This document shows, piece by piece, positions 49,901-61,900 of a stretch of 64,000 bases of DNA (its first letter is position 1; the number at the start of each line of letters is the position of its first letter). A program made the translations under genes and the position numbers. This DNA comes from Sciurus carolinensis (Eukaryota; Chordata; Mammalia; Rodentia; Sciuridae). Where the stretch lies: NCBI RefSeq assembly GCF_902686445.1, contig NC_062213.1:3283241-3347240 (forward strand), written 5' to 3'. Below the pieces are notes generated by a model. That model saw nothing but the letters and a program-made list of their open reading frames with translations. It did not search any database and was not told where the DNA came from.

Positions 49901-52900
49901 GGACACCGGCCCTCAGCCTGCCTTTCTCTGGTGGCCACGGGGGCTATGATTCTCTCCCAGACCTTACGAACTGTTCCTTTCATGCGAGTTCCTGTTCCTG
50001 GTCTCGGCCCATTTTTAAATGGGTTTTCCTGCCTTGTTTTGCCATTTGGACAATATAGACAGCCTCCACGGGCCGGCTGCCGGCCTCCCCTCCCTGGTGT
50101 CCTTCAGTTACGAGCTTGTCATCTGGGGTAATCCACAAAAGTGCAAAAGTCCCCAGGATATAAATAACCTTCTGGAAGGTTATTTGCCCAGCAAATCCCA
50201 GATCCTGCGACACTGGGGCCACTCAGCAGCGTGTACCCAGAACACCCAACTCAGACCCCCAGAGAGGAGAAGGTCAGCACAGTGCAACCCTGTCCCGCCA
50301 CTGGTAGGGGTATGGAGGAAACCGGAAGCATGGTGTCGGCCACCGCCTGCGCCCTCTGGCTCTCCCACGTGCCACGAGCCTCCGCCCAGGTCCAGGCCGT
50401 CGCAGCTTTGGGGCCTCCCTCTGCCGGGAGGGCAGACCTCGCCCCAAGCGCCACGCACCAAGTGCTCTGGAGGCCACGTGCCCAGGCACACCTGCCCGTC
50501 AGGAGGCCAGGCCCGAGCTCGCACCTTGTGCTCCTCGGCCAGCCGCTTCCCAGCCCACATCTCCTTCACCATCAGGTGCCAGAGGTCACATTCCGACTTC
50601 AGGTTAGCTTCAAACGCCTCTTTCTTGGACGCCATTTTAATTTTCAAAGTTGGAATCCTCAGAAGGAAAAAGGTGGCCGTGGTACTTTTGACTTCCTGCA
50701 GAGGCAGAAAAGGCAGAAGAGTTAAGTCAAACCACACACCGGAGGACGCCAGGGCTGATGGGGAGGGCAGAGGAAGCCCCGAAGGGAGCTGCCGGCTGAA
50801 ACCACAGCACCAGGCACGGCCCCACGCCCGGACAGCAGCCTCTGTCCGGTGCCTGTCCACCCAGGCGGTCCGCTCTGCACAGCCCCAGCCCGCCCTTCCG
50901 CAGAATCCTAGGAGGACCCTGGCCCCGCTGAGCCAAGCAGCGGCATCCCTGGTCTCCCGACTGTGCCTTGTGCTTCAGAGGCGAGAAGCAAGAAGGCAGG
51001 CTGGCCTCGCTGCCTCCCCCATGGCCACCATCACATGGCGATTAGCAAAGCCAACACGCCTCCCAGCATCTCAAGTTTGGAAATGAATGATATAAGGCAT
51101 GGGAGGACGCAGGACCACAATTCAGGTTTCCTAACGGTGCAGATGACCACCTCTAAAACACACATGAAAGTGGTCATAAGAGAAGCAAGAGCTGCCAGGT
51201 GGTGCAATTAGAAAATGCAGCACACGCCAGTGACCCCAGGGCGTGGGAGGCTGAGGCAGGAGGATCGCGAGTTCAAAGTCAGCCTCAGCACTTAGCGAGG
51301 CACTAAGCAACTCAGCGAGACCCTGTATCAAAATATATAAAACAGGCTGGGAATGTGGCTCAGGGGTTAAACACCCCTGGGTTCAATCCTTGGTACCAAA
51401 AAAATTTATAAAATACAATAACGTGAGGCACGGCAGCTGACAGGGTTGGCCGAGGCAGTTTCCCTGAGGAAGCAGTTCCTCCGCCTCTCCCGTCTGCAGC
51501 GAGAGGGCCAGCCTGCCTTCTCGCCTCTCGCCTCCCGAGCACAAGGCAGCCGCATCAGAGGGCAGCCATGGACACGCCCGGTACATCCTCCCTTCCCGTC
51601 CTGCCAGGAAGGCACCCACCACACTGTTTCCACCTGACAGATGGACAGACTAAGGCACAGATAAGCAAACCAAGTGCTGCGGAGGGTCTGCACCAGCTGC
51701 ACTCTGGAACTGGAGGGTGGACTCACTGACCTCTATGTCCCGGAAGGTGGAGATCTCCACGTAGCCCGGCCTCCCTTCAGTCAGCAGGAACAGGCGTTTC
51801 TGGGTCATGGCGATCTTACCAACGCCACGGCTGGTCTTGACGGACCTGGACAGCTTATAGACACACTCGTTTTTATCCAGATGCTCCATCACCAGCAAAG
51901 GCAGACTGACCTCTTGGGCCTCTGCTTCCGTCTCCTTCCAGCAGTTGTAGAAGTCTCTGAATGTTTCTGGGTCGATTTGTTTCTGATGTCCTTTTATAAG
52001 AAAGAAATGACCTTTAAGAAACAGTGCATTACTCAAACCAGCCAGCAGGTGGTACCAGTGCCCAGCCATCCTTGGATAGAAACTCAGGACTTAGCTACCC
52101 TGCAGTCAGGTGTCCAGGGAGCCCATCTGCCCTGTCCAGACAAGAGACCTCAGGTGGGAACACTGGTACCGGGACACTCTCTTTTCATATAATGCAAAGA
52201 CTTGGCTGCTGCTAGAACTGGGGTCCACCATCTTGGGGCCAGGATGGAAGATAATCCAAGAATGAAGCGAACACTGAGGGGACTAGATCCCTGGTGACAC
52301 TCCTATGCCACTGGATCAAGCCTTGCCTGAAGCCAGCCCTGCCTTGGTGCTCCTTGGTTGTGCACAAATAACCTACCCGATTGTTTCAACCAAGATCATC
52401 TTAGCTGATGCAGTCCCCTTTTCTAGGTAGCCAACATCCGTAGGCTCTGGATGGAGACACCCCCCATCAGCTGCCACCTTCACCTGAGTTCAGTAGGGAG
52501 GGAAGGGAATCCCTCCCCCTGGGCTGCCCTGCACCTGTGCCTGTGCGGCTGAGCCCTGCCTCCACCGTGCACCCTGCCCCTCCCTGTCCTCTGACATGCC
52601 CCACTGGGTCCTGCACAGGGAGATGCTCCCTGATGCCCCTGCCACGGAGCTGCCCCGCTTGGGCCCGCTTCACTCCGTGCCCAGAACAGCTTCTCTGAAG
52701 TGCAGGGGGAGCTTCCCCTTCCAGTTCAACACTCAGGGCGGCTGCTCGTCACGGGGCAGATCCCCTCAGGACCCAGCCCTCCCTGCACACCCCACAGTCC
52801 AGTCAAGCCAAGGATGTCGGCAAACAGGCGCCCTGCGGGCCTCTGCCACGTCACCCCGTCTGCCAGCCCAGGAGCCTCCCACTCGTGCCCCCGCACCCAG

Positions 52901-55900
52901 GTGAGCGCCTGCTCCCGCGGCCTTCCTGACGGGGCGGGTCATCCCGGCCAGGCGACCGCCGGGCAGCACGCACACCTCCCTCAGGGCACCGATGCAGCCA
53001 GCCCCCACTGCCCACCATGAACATGCTCCACATGCACAGAGGGTCCATTTAACCCTCAGCCACCGTCCGAGAGCCCCGGAAACAGGCATGGAGAGGAAAG
53101 GTCCTCGCTGGCAGAGCCAGGCCCGAGGGCACGATGGCTCTCCCGGCAGTGCCATCACCTGGGTGGGCAGGTCTGCCTGCCCTGCAGGAGTTGTCCTCCC
53201 ATCCCCAGTCTCCCAGAGGCCCAGTGCTGAGTCCCAGCTGGGCACCGTCCCTGCTCCCATTCCACAGAGCGACGGCTGTCTGGGCATCTGCACTCATTCC
53301 CACCGTGAAGGGGCAACTAAGCCATCGCCACAGTAGTTACAGGGACGGCATGGCCGGGAGGGGGCTGTAACAGGTGCTGGAGAGACGGCTTGTCTTCAGC
53401 TCACACCCAGGAACACGCTGGGGGCTTCTGCAGAGTCTCCACCAGGTGGCGCCACTGTGAGTTAATTTTTTTCCTTCTCTATTTTTTAGGTGGTTTACAA
53501 AGGTTGAGTGTTACTTTCTTTTTTAAGTTTTAAAGCTATTAAATCCAAACAGAAAAAAATACAGGATAAGGTCACCTGCACGTGCTGTGTAGTGTTTCCA
53601 GCAGCAGTCACCAAAGAAGACCAAGGACAGGGTGCCAGGGTGCACCCTGTGGACAGAACTGAGGGCGTGCGGGGCGTCCCCTCGCCCGTAAACTGCTGGC
53701 CAGGGCCTGCTTCTATCTCAGGAACGCCACAACAAGGCCGGGGCAACGTCTGCGCTCCCCAGGGGCCTGGGGTGGGATTCCAACAGAAGCACCTGTTTTC
53801 TCCCCGAGACATCACGCAGGCCTGGACAGGGCACAGGGGCAGGGACGAGCCCAAGAAGTGGACACGAGAGGGGAGCTGGGGCGGAAGGCAAGGCCACTGC
53901 TCAGGGAAGCGAACCGGGCCCAGGGTGGGGTCGCCGAGCCGAGCAGCGTCCTCTCACAGACAGACATTAGCCGGGTCTCAGACGTGGGGCTGTGGGTCTG
54001 GACACCAGGAAGCCCCACGCAGGGCAGGAGCAAGGACAAGGACCCCAAAGCCACCCTCACTGCAACCACCTGCAGCAGAGCTGGATGGCGTGTGCCCAGA
54101 GCCCTGGTGGCGCCCTGTGCTGCGCATGCCTGCAGCCACGTGGACACACCCACAGCCTCCGTGCACACACAAGGCACCACGCCACACACGGTCAGCACTG
54201 CCCACAGCCAGTGTGCCGCACAGGGTCACTGCACATCCCCACACAGGCAAAGACCATTCCTCACGTCTCAATTTTGCACAAAAATACCAACGCACACCCA
54301 CCCTGCCGCCCACGCTCGCAGCAGCAGGCAGCCAGCATTCCCACCTAAGCCGGCCCCAGATGACACTCAGGCCAGGCACACCGCAGGTGGCACAGGCAGC
54401 ACCCGCGAGAGCCAGGCCCAACAGCCAGGTGCGGACTCCAGGAGACCAGCGGAGGCGGAAGCCAGGCACGTGCTCTCACCTGCAAATTCCCGGACAGCGC
54501 GCTGGGCTGAGCACAGAGTCTCCAGCACGCAGCTGCTGCTGAGGCCCACCCAGCTGCTTCCCCAGGGGTCTCCGGCCCCGGGAGCACAGAACCAGAGGGT
54601 TCCCTGACCCACTCTGCAACGTAGGGGGCTGGGGCCGCTGCAGGCTCCTGTCCTCACCCAGGTCTGTCAGTGCCTCCTGGGACTTCCCAGCTCCCAGCAG
54701 CTGGGCACACAGGCCCCGAGGCTGCCCAGGGGGGAAGAGGTGGAGATGCCTTGAGGGAGAGGCAGGCCCCCTTCCTCCTGCCAGGGGCCACCGGCCACCA
54801 TGTGACTGCACGAGGGGCCACGCCAGGAGATGGAAGGAGCCTGTGCCTGAAGACACTGAGGAGCCACCAGGCCCAGAATCTGTGGCTGAGCACAACCACC
54901 AGGGGGGTCTCGGCCGCCTCATTCCAGGCCCCCGCGACCAAGAAGCCCCAGAGGAGACCAGCTGCCCACTCCGCAGAGTACCCGCAGGCCCCGTGTCCCG
55001 CTGCCTTCCTCTGCACCTCCCGTCTCCCTCCACACGCCGGCGTGTCTGCCCTCCCCTCCCTGCCCACGGGTCCCAGTGGCTGACCACCAAGAGGCTGCAG
55101 GGACACCAGGCCAAGGCGGCCTTCCCTCAGTCTCCCCAGTGCGTGGCTCCTGAAGGGACCCCCGGGGCGGGTGGGCTCAGGACCCCCACGTCCACACTCT
55201 GCTCAAGCCCTCCACGATGGCGAGGCGCCTCACAGCACAGCTGGGCAGACTGCAGGTCACCTGTGACCACCTACCGCCCTCCCCGTGTGGACACTGCCCT
55301 GCCTCCCTACACCGCTCAGGAGGGAAGGCGAGGTGTCGGTGGATATGCCGATCCCTCCATGATGTCACTCTGCAGGCAGGGGAGCCCCCATGGAGGATGC
55401 CACGGAGGGGCCCCTGGAGGGACGCTGTGGAGACACTGGGGACAGACCCTGTGGGAGGGACTGTGTGGAGGGCCACTGTACCTGCCCACTTGACTTGAAG
55501 GGCGCCATGCTGACTGCCGGGCACAGTCCAGTTGCATGGCCACTGGGGAGGGCACGTGAGCAGCTGGCCCTTCCTACAAGATGCCAAGACAGAGGCCCGG
55601 CACAGCCCTGCCGCAGTGCCACTCCACCACCAGGAGGGGGCCCCGCCGAGCCTGCCCACAGCAGGAGACCCTCTCCAGAGCAGCACGGAGGCCACACATC
55701 CGCAGGGGCAGAGGTGCCCGCACACGGGGCAGAGGACACGGGAAGACCTGGAGGGCTGAGCCCTGCACAGACGTGCTGCGCCCGCGGGGCACCTCACTCA
55801 CCACGGCTGCTCCGCTGACCATGGAGGCCCGCGCTGCCAGGAGGCGGCAGCAGCGCCTGGACCAGGTGGCCCTCGGGGAGCAAAGGGGGACAGCGCACAG

Positions 55901-58900
55901 CCAGGGGACAGGCACTCACGCCCAACCCAGGCTTCTGGGCACAAGTCTAAGAGGAAACAACCCATGGGACGCTCGGGGTCGGTGTGCAGCAGTGAAGCCA
56001 CTGGACACCTCACAATCCACTCCGCCAGTGCGGAAGGCGCGCGGGGAGGGACGGAGCAGCCGAGGCGGAGGCGTGGCCAATCTGGGACGGGCCTGCTAGC
56101 GCTAAGGTCTAAGCTAAGGTCTCAGGTGGGGACAGCGCTCCCCTGGGGAGGCAGGGAGGGCAGCGCCCATCCAGGCCTCAAGCAGCGAAGCACCCCTGGC
56201 CTCTGCCACCCTGTCCCCGCGCCTGTTTCACAAGAATGTGAAACAGTTGGACAGCTGCCGCCGCCCGTTGGGACGAGGGGAGCCTTGCGAGACTGCCTCC
56301 CGTCTTCCACCCGTCTTCCATCGCCTGCCCCGTCCTCCCACCAGAGGGCCACCAGGAGGCAGGGCTGGTTGAAGACGGGGCACGCGGGCTATGCCAGGGC
56401 ATCGCCAACCCACCTGCCCTAACGTGTGCCCACTGGGCCAAGCTCTCGGCCTGCAGGCCCTGCCCCCTGCTGTCAAGCCCAATCCCCTTGACTTGGCGGG
56501 GATCCAGGACCCCTGCCAAACCAGTGCACCAACGCCCAAGTCCTGCACGTGGCGTGGGCCATGGCAACATGCCTGCCCAACCCACTCAGTCACCAGGGGG
56601 TCCACACTGGCCTGACACCTGAGGACGCCGGGCTCCAGGGACGGCCGCCTGCTTCAGAGGGGCCTACGCAGCTACCCGTGTGGGACGCTGTGGTGTCCCT
56701 TACCTACAGTCAGCGCGTCGAACAGCCGGTGTATGACACTGGTGTCCTTCACGATCCCCGACTCCTGCACCCTCTTCACAAAGTCGTCCAGCTGCATGTG
56801 CTTCCTGGGCAGCTCGAAGTGCTTTACTGGGTCGTCCACCTTAGGGGCCTCGCCCGGCCTGTCCAGCACCTGGGTGATGAGCCTCTTCAGCTCGGGCGTC
56901 CGCTCGACCTGGGCGCGCTCAGGGACTGACATGGATTCCACCATCCCCTTTACGAGGTCTTCCGGGAAAATCCGTATGTCCGTCTTGTACAGGTTCTGGA
57001 AATCCGCGAGGGCGCTCAGCAGCTGCCCCTGCAGGAGCTGGATGAGCCCACGCAGGTAGAAGTATCTGGCCAGGAGCAGGGAGTTGTCGGGGGCCAGAAG
57101 GCCCATGGCCTTGCTCAGCAGCGTGACGAAGTCGGCGTGGTAAGCCTGCACGCACTGGCTCACCAGGGGGAAGTGGATCTCCGGGATCTTGAAGGTGTAC
57201 GTGGACTTGGGGGCCACGCTCAGAACTAAGAAACCAAGGGCAAGGAGCGAGTTAGCACAGCGCTGCCGCGAGAACAGGCGGGCCCAGGACTCAGAATAAA
57301 GCACTGCGCCCCCAGGACAGGCCCTCATCCTGCTTCCAGGCACCTGAGAAGAGCAGCAGCCAGACGTGAAGATGCTGAGGTGCAGGACTAGAACCCCGCT
57401 GGAACCCTGGCTGGGCTCTGAGGAGGCCTTTCATCTCTTCCCCCGGCAGTGCCGGGGACTGGACTCGGGCTCACACGAGCCGGGCGAGTGCTCCACCGAG
57501 CTGCCCAGCCCAGGGTCCAGCCTTCTCAGGACCCGTTTCCTTGGCCTTAGTGACTGGGAGTGAGCATTATGAGTCCCACTTCACAGGCGGAGAGTGAGGT
57601 CTCTGCCGCCCAGGTTACTGTCCCAGGGACACAGCTCCTAACTGCTGGAATTTATTCAGCTTGTGCCCCACACCAATTCCATCGATAGCCTTGGGGCCTG
57701 GGGGCCTCCAGGGGCTAGCCGCTGACCAGGCCCCAGGCTCCTCTTCTACCAGCAGCTCTATGGGGCTGGGGACCGGAGGAGGCAGAGGCCGCCTTGCCAC
57801 AACAGGCAGCCCCCTGCAAGTGGCCCTCCCCAACAGTCTGCCTTCTGATGCCTGTACTGGCTGCAAGGCTGAGCCGCTGCAGGGCGACGGTCCCGTCCCT
57901 CACTCGCACTGCCCCGCCACACCAGCACCAGTGAGTCACAGCAGGGTGCTGTGCATGCAGCTTCCTGGGCTTCCCGCACATTCACCACAAGGCACCGTGG
58001 GGTTCCTGCCACCTTAGCCTGAGACAGGCCACCAGGGTCCCACACGGGCGGGTGGTGGTGCCGGACCCTGACAGTCTTTCCACACTGTGAGCAGAAGAGG
58101 TTCCATCCTGTGGCAGCATGGAGAGGGGACCTGAGGGTGAAGAGTGGGCCTCATATGCACACACTTTGCTACCGCTGTGTGGAGACGGCCCGAGCTCCCA
58201 TGCCAAGACTGCCAATGCAGTTCATCTGCCAGGAGCTCCAGGCTGATGCCCGGTCATGCGTGCACACCTTCACGACACTGAGGCAGGCTCCAGGGTCCCT
58301 CTGCTGGGAAGTGGGTTCCCCAGGGATGCCCAGGACAGCTCAGCCTCCCTGTCCACCCACACGTGCATTTAGTGCCTGAGAGTCAGGTCACTGCCCAGCC
58401 CTGCTGCACTTTACCGTGACCCTGAACCCCATGTGTCTGTCCTTGTCTCCATCCCTGGTCTGCCTGCTGCAGGGGCAGGGGTGCCGGTCCTTCAACCCCA
58501 GCCCCTAGGAAGCACCTGGTACTTGGGCACCAGGGGACCAACAGGTGTTGTCTCCCATTAGACACCTACACACGTGACCACACACTTCGCACACACACTC
58601 AGGCACATGCGACTCACAGTGCATACGTGGGGAGGACATCTAGCTGCGTGCCGCTCTGGCAGGGGCTCTGGATCATGTTTTGCAATAGATGTGGCTCACA
58701 CGACACACTCTGAGACGTTTCGGGTAATCACGCTAGATTTAGCAAACTGGGCTTCTAAGACCCTGCCTTTCCTCCAGGGAGGCCAACGGGAGGCAGGGCG
58801 GCGCAGGCGCAGGAAGGGCGGTTTCCTCACCTGGGTCGCTGTGTCTGCAACTTGCAGGATCCATTATCCGCAGGGACAAGTTCCTGGGCAGCGGCTCAGA

Positions 58901-61900
58901 CAGGGTGATGTCCTGCAGGTCGGGCATGCTGACCACCATGCGCCTGTGGGTGACGTGCAGGGGCGGGCATCTCCGCGAGGCCATCTTCTCCACGGTCGGT
59001 CTTCGTGGGCTTATGAGCATCCCATTGATTCTGGGGGAAAGCAGGCTTTGCTTTAGAGACCCAGAGAGGACTGAAGAGCAGCCACTGCGTCCCCTGCAGC
59101 GACGGCTGTGGGACAGCCTTGCACCGCAGTGGTGACGGCACGTCACCTGCAGCTGGCCCAGAAGCATCCACAGCTCAAGATCAGATAAACATCAGGAAAG
59201 GACAGAGAAGAAGCCAGGCTCTGAGGAAGGGGAAGGCGGGGGAGAGTCTGCTCAGGCATGTGCTCAGAGCATGTGACAGGGACACAGGCGCGTGGCTGTC
59301 ACCAGTTCAGTGGGTTTCCAAACACCAGACCCTTCCCAGGTGCCACCCTAGCACTCAGAGCCCCGGAGAGCTGTGTCCAGGGCAGGGACGAGGCACCTGT
59401 CCTCCTCCGACTGCGTGTCCAGGTCCATCTGAGCAAAGGCGTCCATCGTTCTGTTGAGCCGGGCTTTTAGAAAAGAGTGGAACGTGTAGGTGTCCAAGAC
59501 CTGCAGCAGATGAGACGGGGGTGCCGCGTGAGGGCCCTGGGGTCTGCCCCGCCTGCTGAGCCCGCAGCACTGCTGAGGACCTCTCCAGTCCCCGGAACCG
59601 GGAGCCTCCGCGAGCTGCCCTGTGCTGACAGCAGCCTCAGCTCCTCGCCTGCCCCTCTAAAATAAGCAGCCACTGCACTCGAAAAAAATCACAGCACATA
59701 CAAAAGCCACCCTGCCACCACAACACTGTGCTGCACATCTGTGCACCACCGGGGGGGCCCTCAGCGTCCCCCCAGCCCTGCACCCCACACCGTGCACACT
59801 GCCTGCCACACCCGCTACCGCCAGGCTCCTCCGCCAGGCTCAGGAGCTTTTGAAGGGGACCGTCCAACACCAGGGCCTTTGCTTCTGCCTGGACACCTGC
59901 TCTCTACTGACCATGACACATGGGCAAGAGGCCTAGAGGAAGATGCTAGCAGGTCCACAGGCCTCCCCCAGCACTGGCCAGAAAAAGAGGGAAAAGGGAC
60001 CAGATCCACACTGGAGTACTGAGGTCCAGAAAGGGACAAGCAGGAAACCTGAAATGTCGGCAGAAAAACAGGAAGCCAGAGGCCACACAGAGGCCAGGAT
60101 GAGCACTCCTTGGCCGGCTGAGCACCTGCAGCAGCACGGTAGCCCAGCCCACAGCCAAGTGGGACTGCAAAGCTGGCCCGAGTTCACTATGAGCCCAGAG
60201 GAGGCTGCCAGGGAGCAGAGACCAGAGGAAGGGCTGGGAGCCCAGCGGAGAGCCGCCGGGCATGCAGCAAGGCCTGGGCACCTCCGCCACAGAAGGGCCC
60301 GGAGCTTCGCACTCTGGGCTCTCTCCTCTGGGCCTGGTTTCCTCCTCCGCCTCTCCCGTCACGCTCCATGTGGCGGCATCCTGTGTTCTCACACCCAGAC
60401 AACAGGGCAAGGAGAGGGCAGCTGACAGCGGTCCTCACACGTGCCACCTACAGACGCTGTCGGCCACACAGCACGCCCGCCAACGGAGGACGCCAGAACA
60501 CACAGCAAAACAAACTGCAGCGGCCCGAGGAGCAGGGAGCGGAGGCTGTGGCTGGGCTCCTCCTGTCTCAGGTTCTCGCCGACTTCTCACCCCACACCAA
60601 GGGCCGGGCCAGCAGAGCTCAGGCTGGGGGTCACGCTGGTCCAGCAGCCCCCGGCCAGGCCCCCGGGAGGGACGGGAGGCTGCCCAGAGCCTGGGGAGGG
60701 GCGCATGCGACCTCCAGATGCAGGGCATGGTCACACAGGTGCACACATCTGTCACAGTCCACCAAACCCTGCACTGAAAATGGCTGCAAGTTCATGTGTA
60801 AAATATATTCTAGAAGCTGATGGATAGTAAGGATCCAAAGGTACCATGTGGACGGGGCCGTGGCTCAGTGGTGGAGGCTTACCTGGCACGAGTCAGACAC
60901 TGGGCTCGCTCCTCAGCACCACATAAAGACAAACAAACAAAACAAAGGTAGAGCGTCCATCTACAACTAAGAACATTTTTTTAAAAAGGAACCATGCAGA
61001 GCCAGGCAAGGGGGCCACACCTGCAACCCCAGCAGCACGGGAGGCTGAGGCAGGAGGATCTCCAAGCCAGCCTCAGCAACTTAGTGTCTCAAAATGCAAA
61101 ATAAAAAGGGCTGGGGTTGTGGCTCAGTGGTAGAGCACCTCTGGGTTCAACCCCCAGTACCAAAAAAAGGAACTATGAAGAAACAGACCTTTTAGAAAAG
61201 CGAACACACTTAATACAATATTAACATCTTCAAAAACATTCATTCTGGAAAATGTTTAAGAACAGAAAAGAAGAACACACCGAGCCCCAGCCAACGCCAC
61301 ACCTCTCACCTGCTTATAAAATTGCTGGTCCCCTGCCGCCCTGGTCTTGAGGAACTCTTCACTGTTAAACACTCTGTGTTCATAATTCAAGTGATCCTTC
61401 ACTTCCCTGAAAGAGGGGGACAGTCCAGGTGCCACAACAGTCAGGACTTGTGAAAACACTGCTTTGGTAGCAGGAGGCCAAGACTCACACTCTGAAACCT
61501 GCTCTTCAGAGAGGTCAGTCTAAGCCCCCGAGAGAGCATGCGTGTGGACGGCAGCCATCAGCCACCGTCCTGGCAGCTGTCCCCAGCCCGCACCCTACAA
61601 CCTCAGGGGAATGTAAGTCCAGGGACCTCAGCACATGGTCTCCCAGACTTAAGTACGATCCACAAACAGGATCGACGGGCTCACAGGCCACACCAGCACC
61701 TGTCCACACCTCCCTCCCTGAGAGGAAGAAGCAGGCCATCCGCAGGACACAGGGCTTCCTGATCTGTCACTGTGTTTTCTGCTTTTTTATCAAATCATCA
61801 ATCTGGGGTGTTTAAAGAGGACAACCACCGTGACACGGAACGTTCCACCTTCAGGGAACAGAGGAAAACAGTACCAGCCTGCCTGTAACCGGCCCTCCCT

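Larger units (their letters stand above)
49482..51730 (-). other. DENND3: DENND3 introns around the 50,525-50,695 exon
   Basis: Two introns of 1.0 kb each. The second contains a composite SINE (51,219-51,403) and a MIR remnant (about 51,625-51,690, reverse). Confidence 0.8.
57226..58830 (-). other. DENND3: DENND3 intron
   Basis: A GT-AG intron of 1.6 kb with a reverse ID SINE at 57,440-57,512 and a MIR-like remnant near 57,565-57,650. Confidence 0.8.
59031..61309 (-). other. DENND3: DENND3 introns around the 59,397-59,500 exon
   Basis: Introns of 366 bp and 1.8 kb. The second holds an ID SINE (60,849-60,982) followed directly by a composite SINE (60,997-61,163). Confidence 0.8.

Noticed and set aside
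50019..51086. 355-codon plus-strand frame
   Set aside because: It is antisense to a DENND3 PHenn exon and its introns; no homology recognised.
53508..54607. 344- and 249-codon plus-strand frames in the largest DENND3 intron
   Set aside because: They are low-complexity Pro/Thr/Arg-rich products from GC-rich intron; the flanking exons splice in phase without them.
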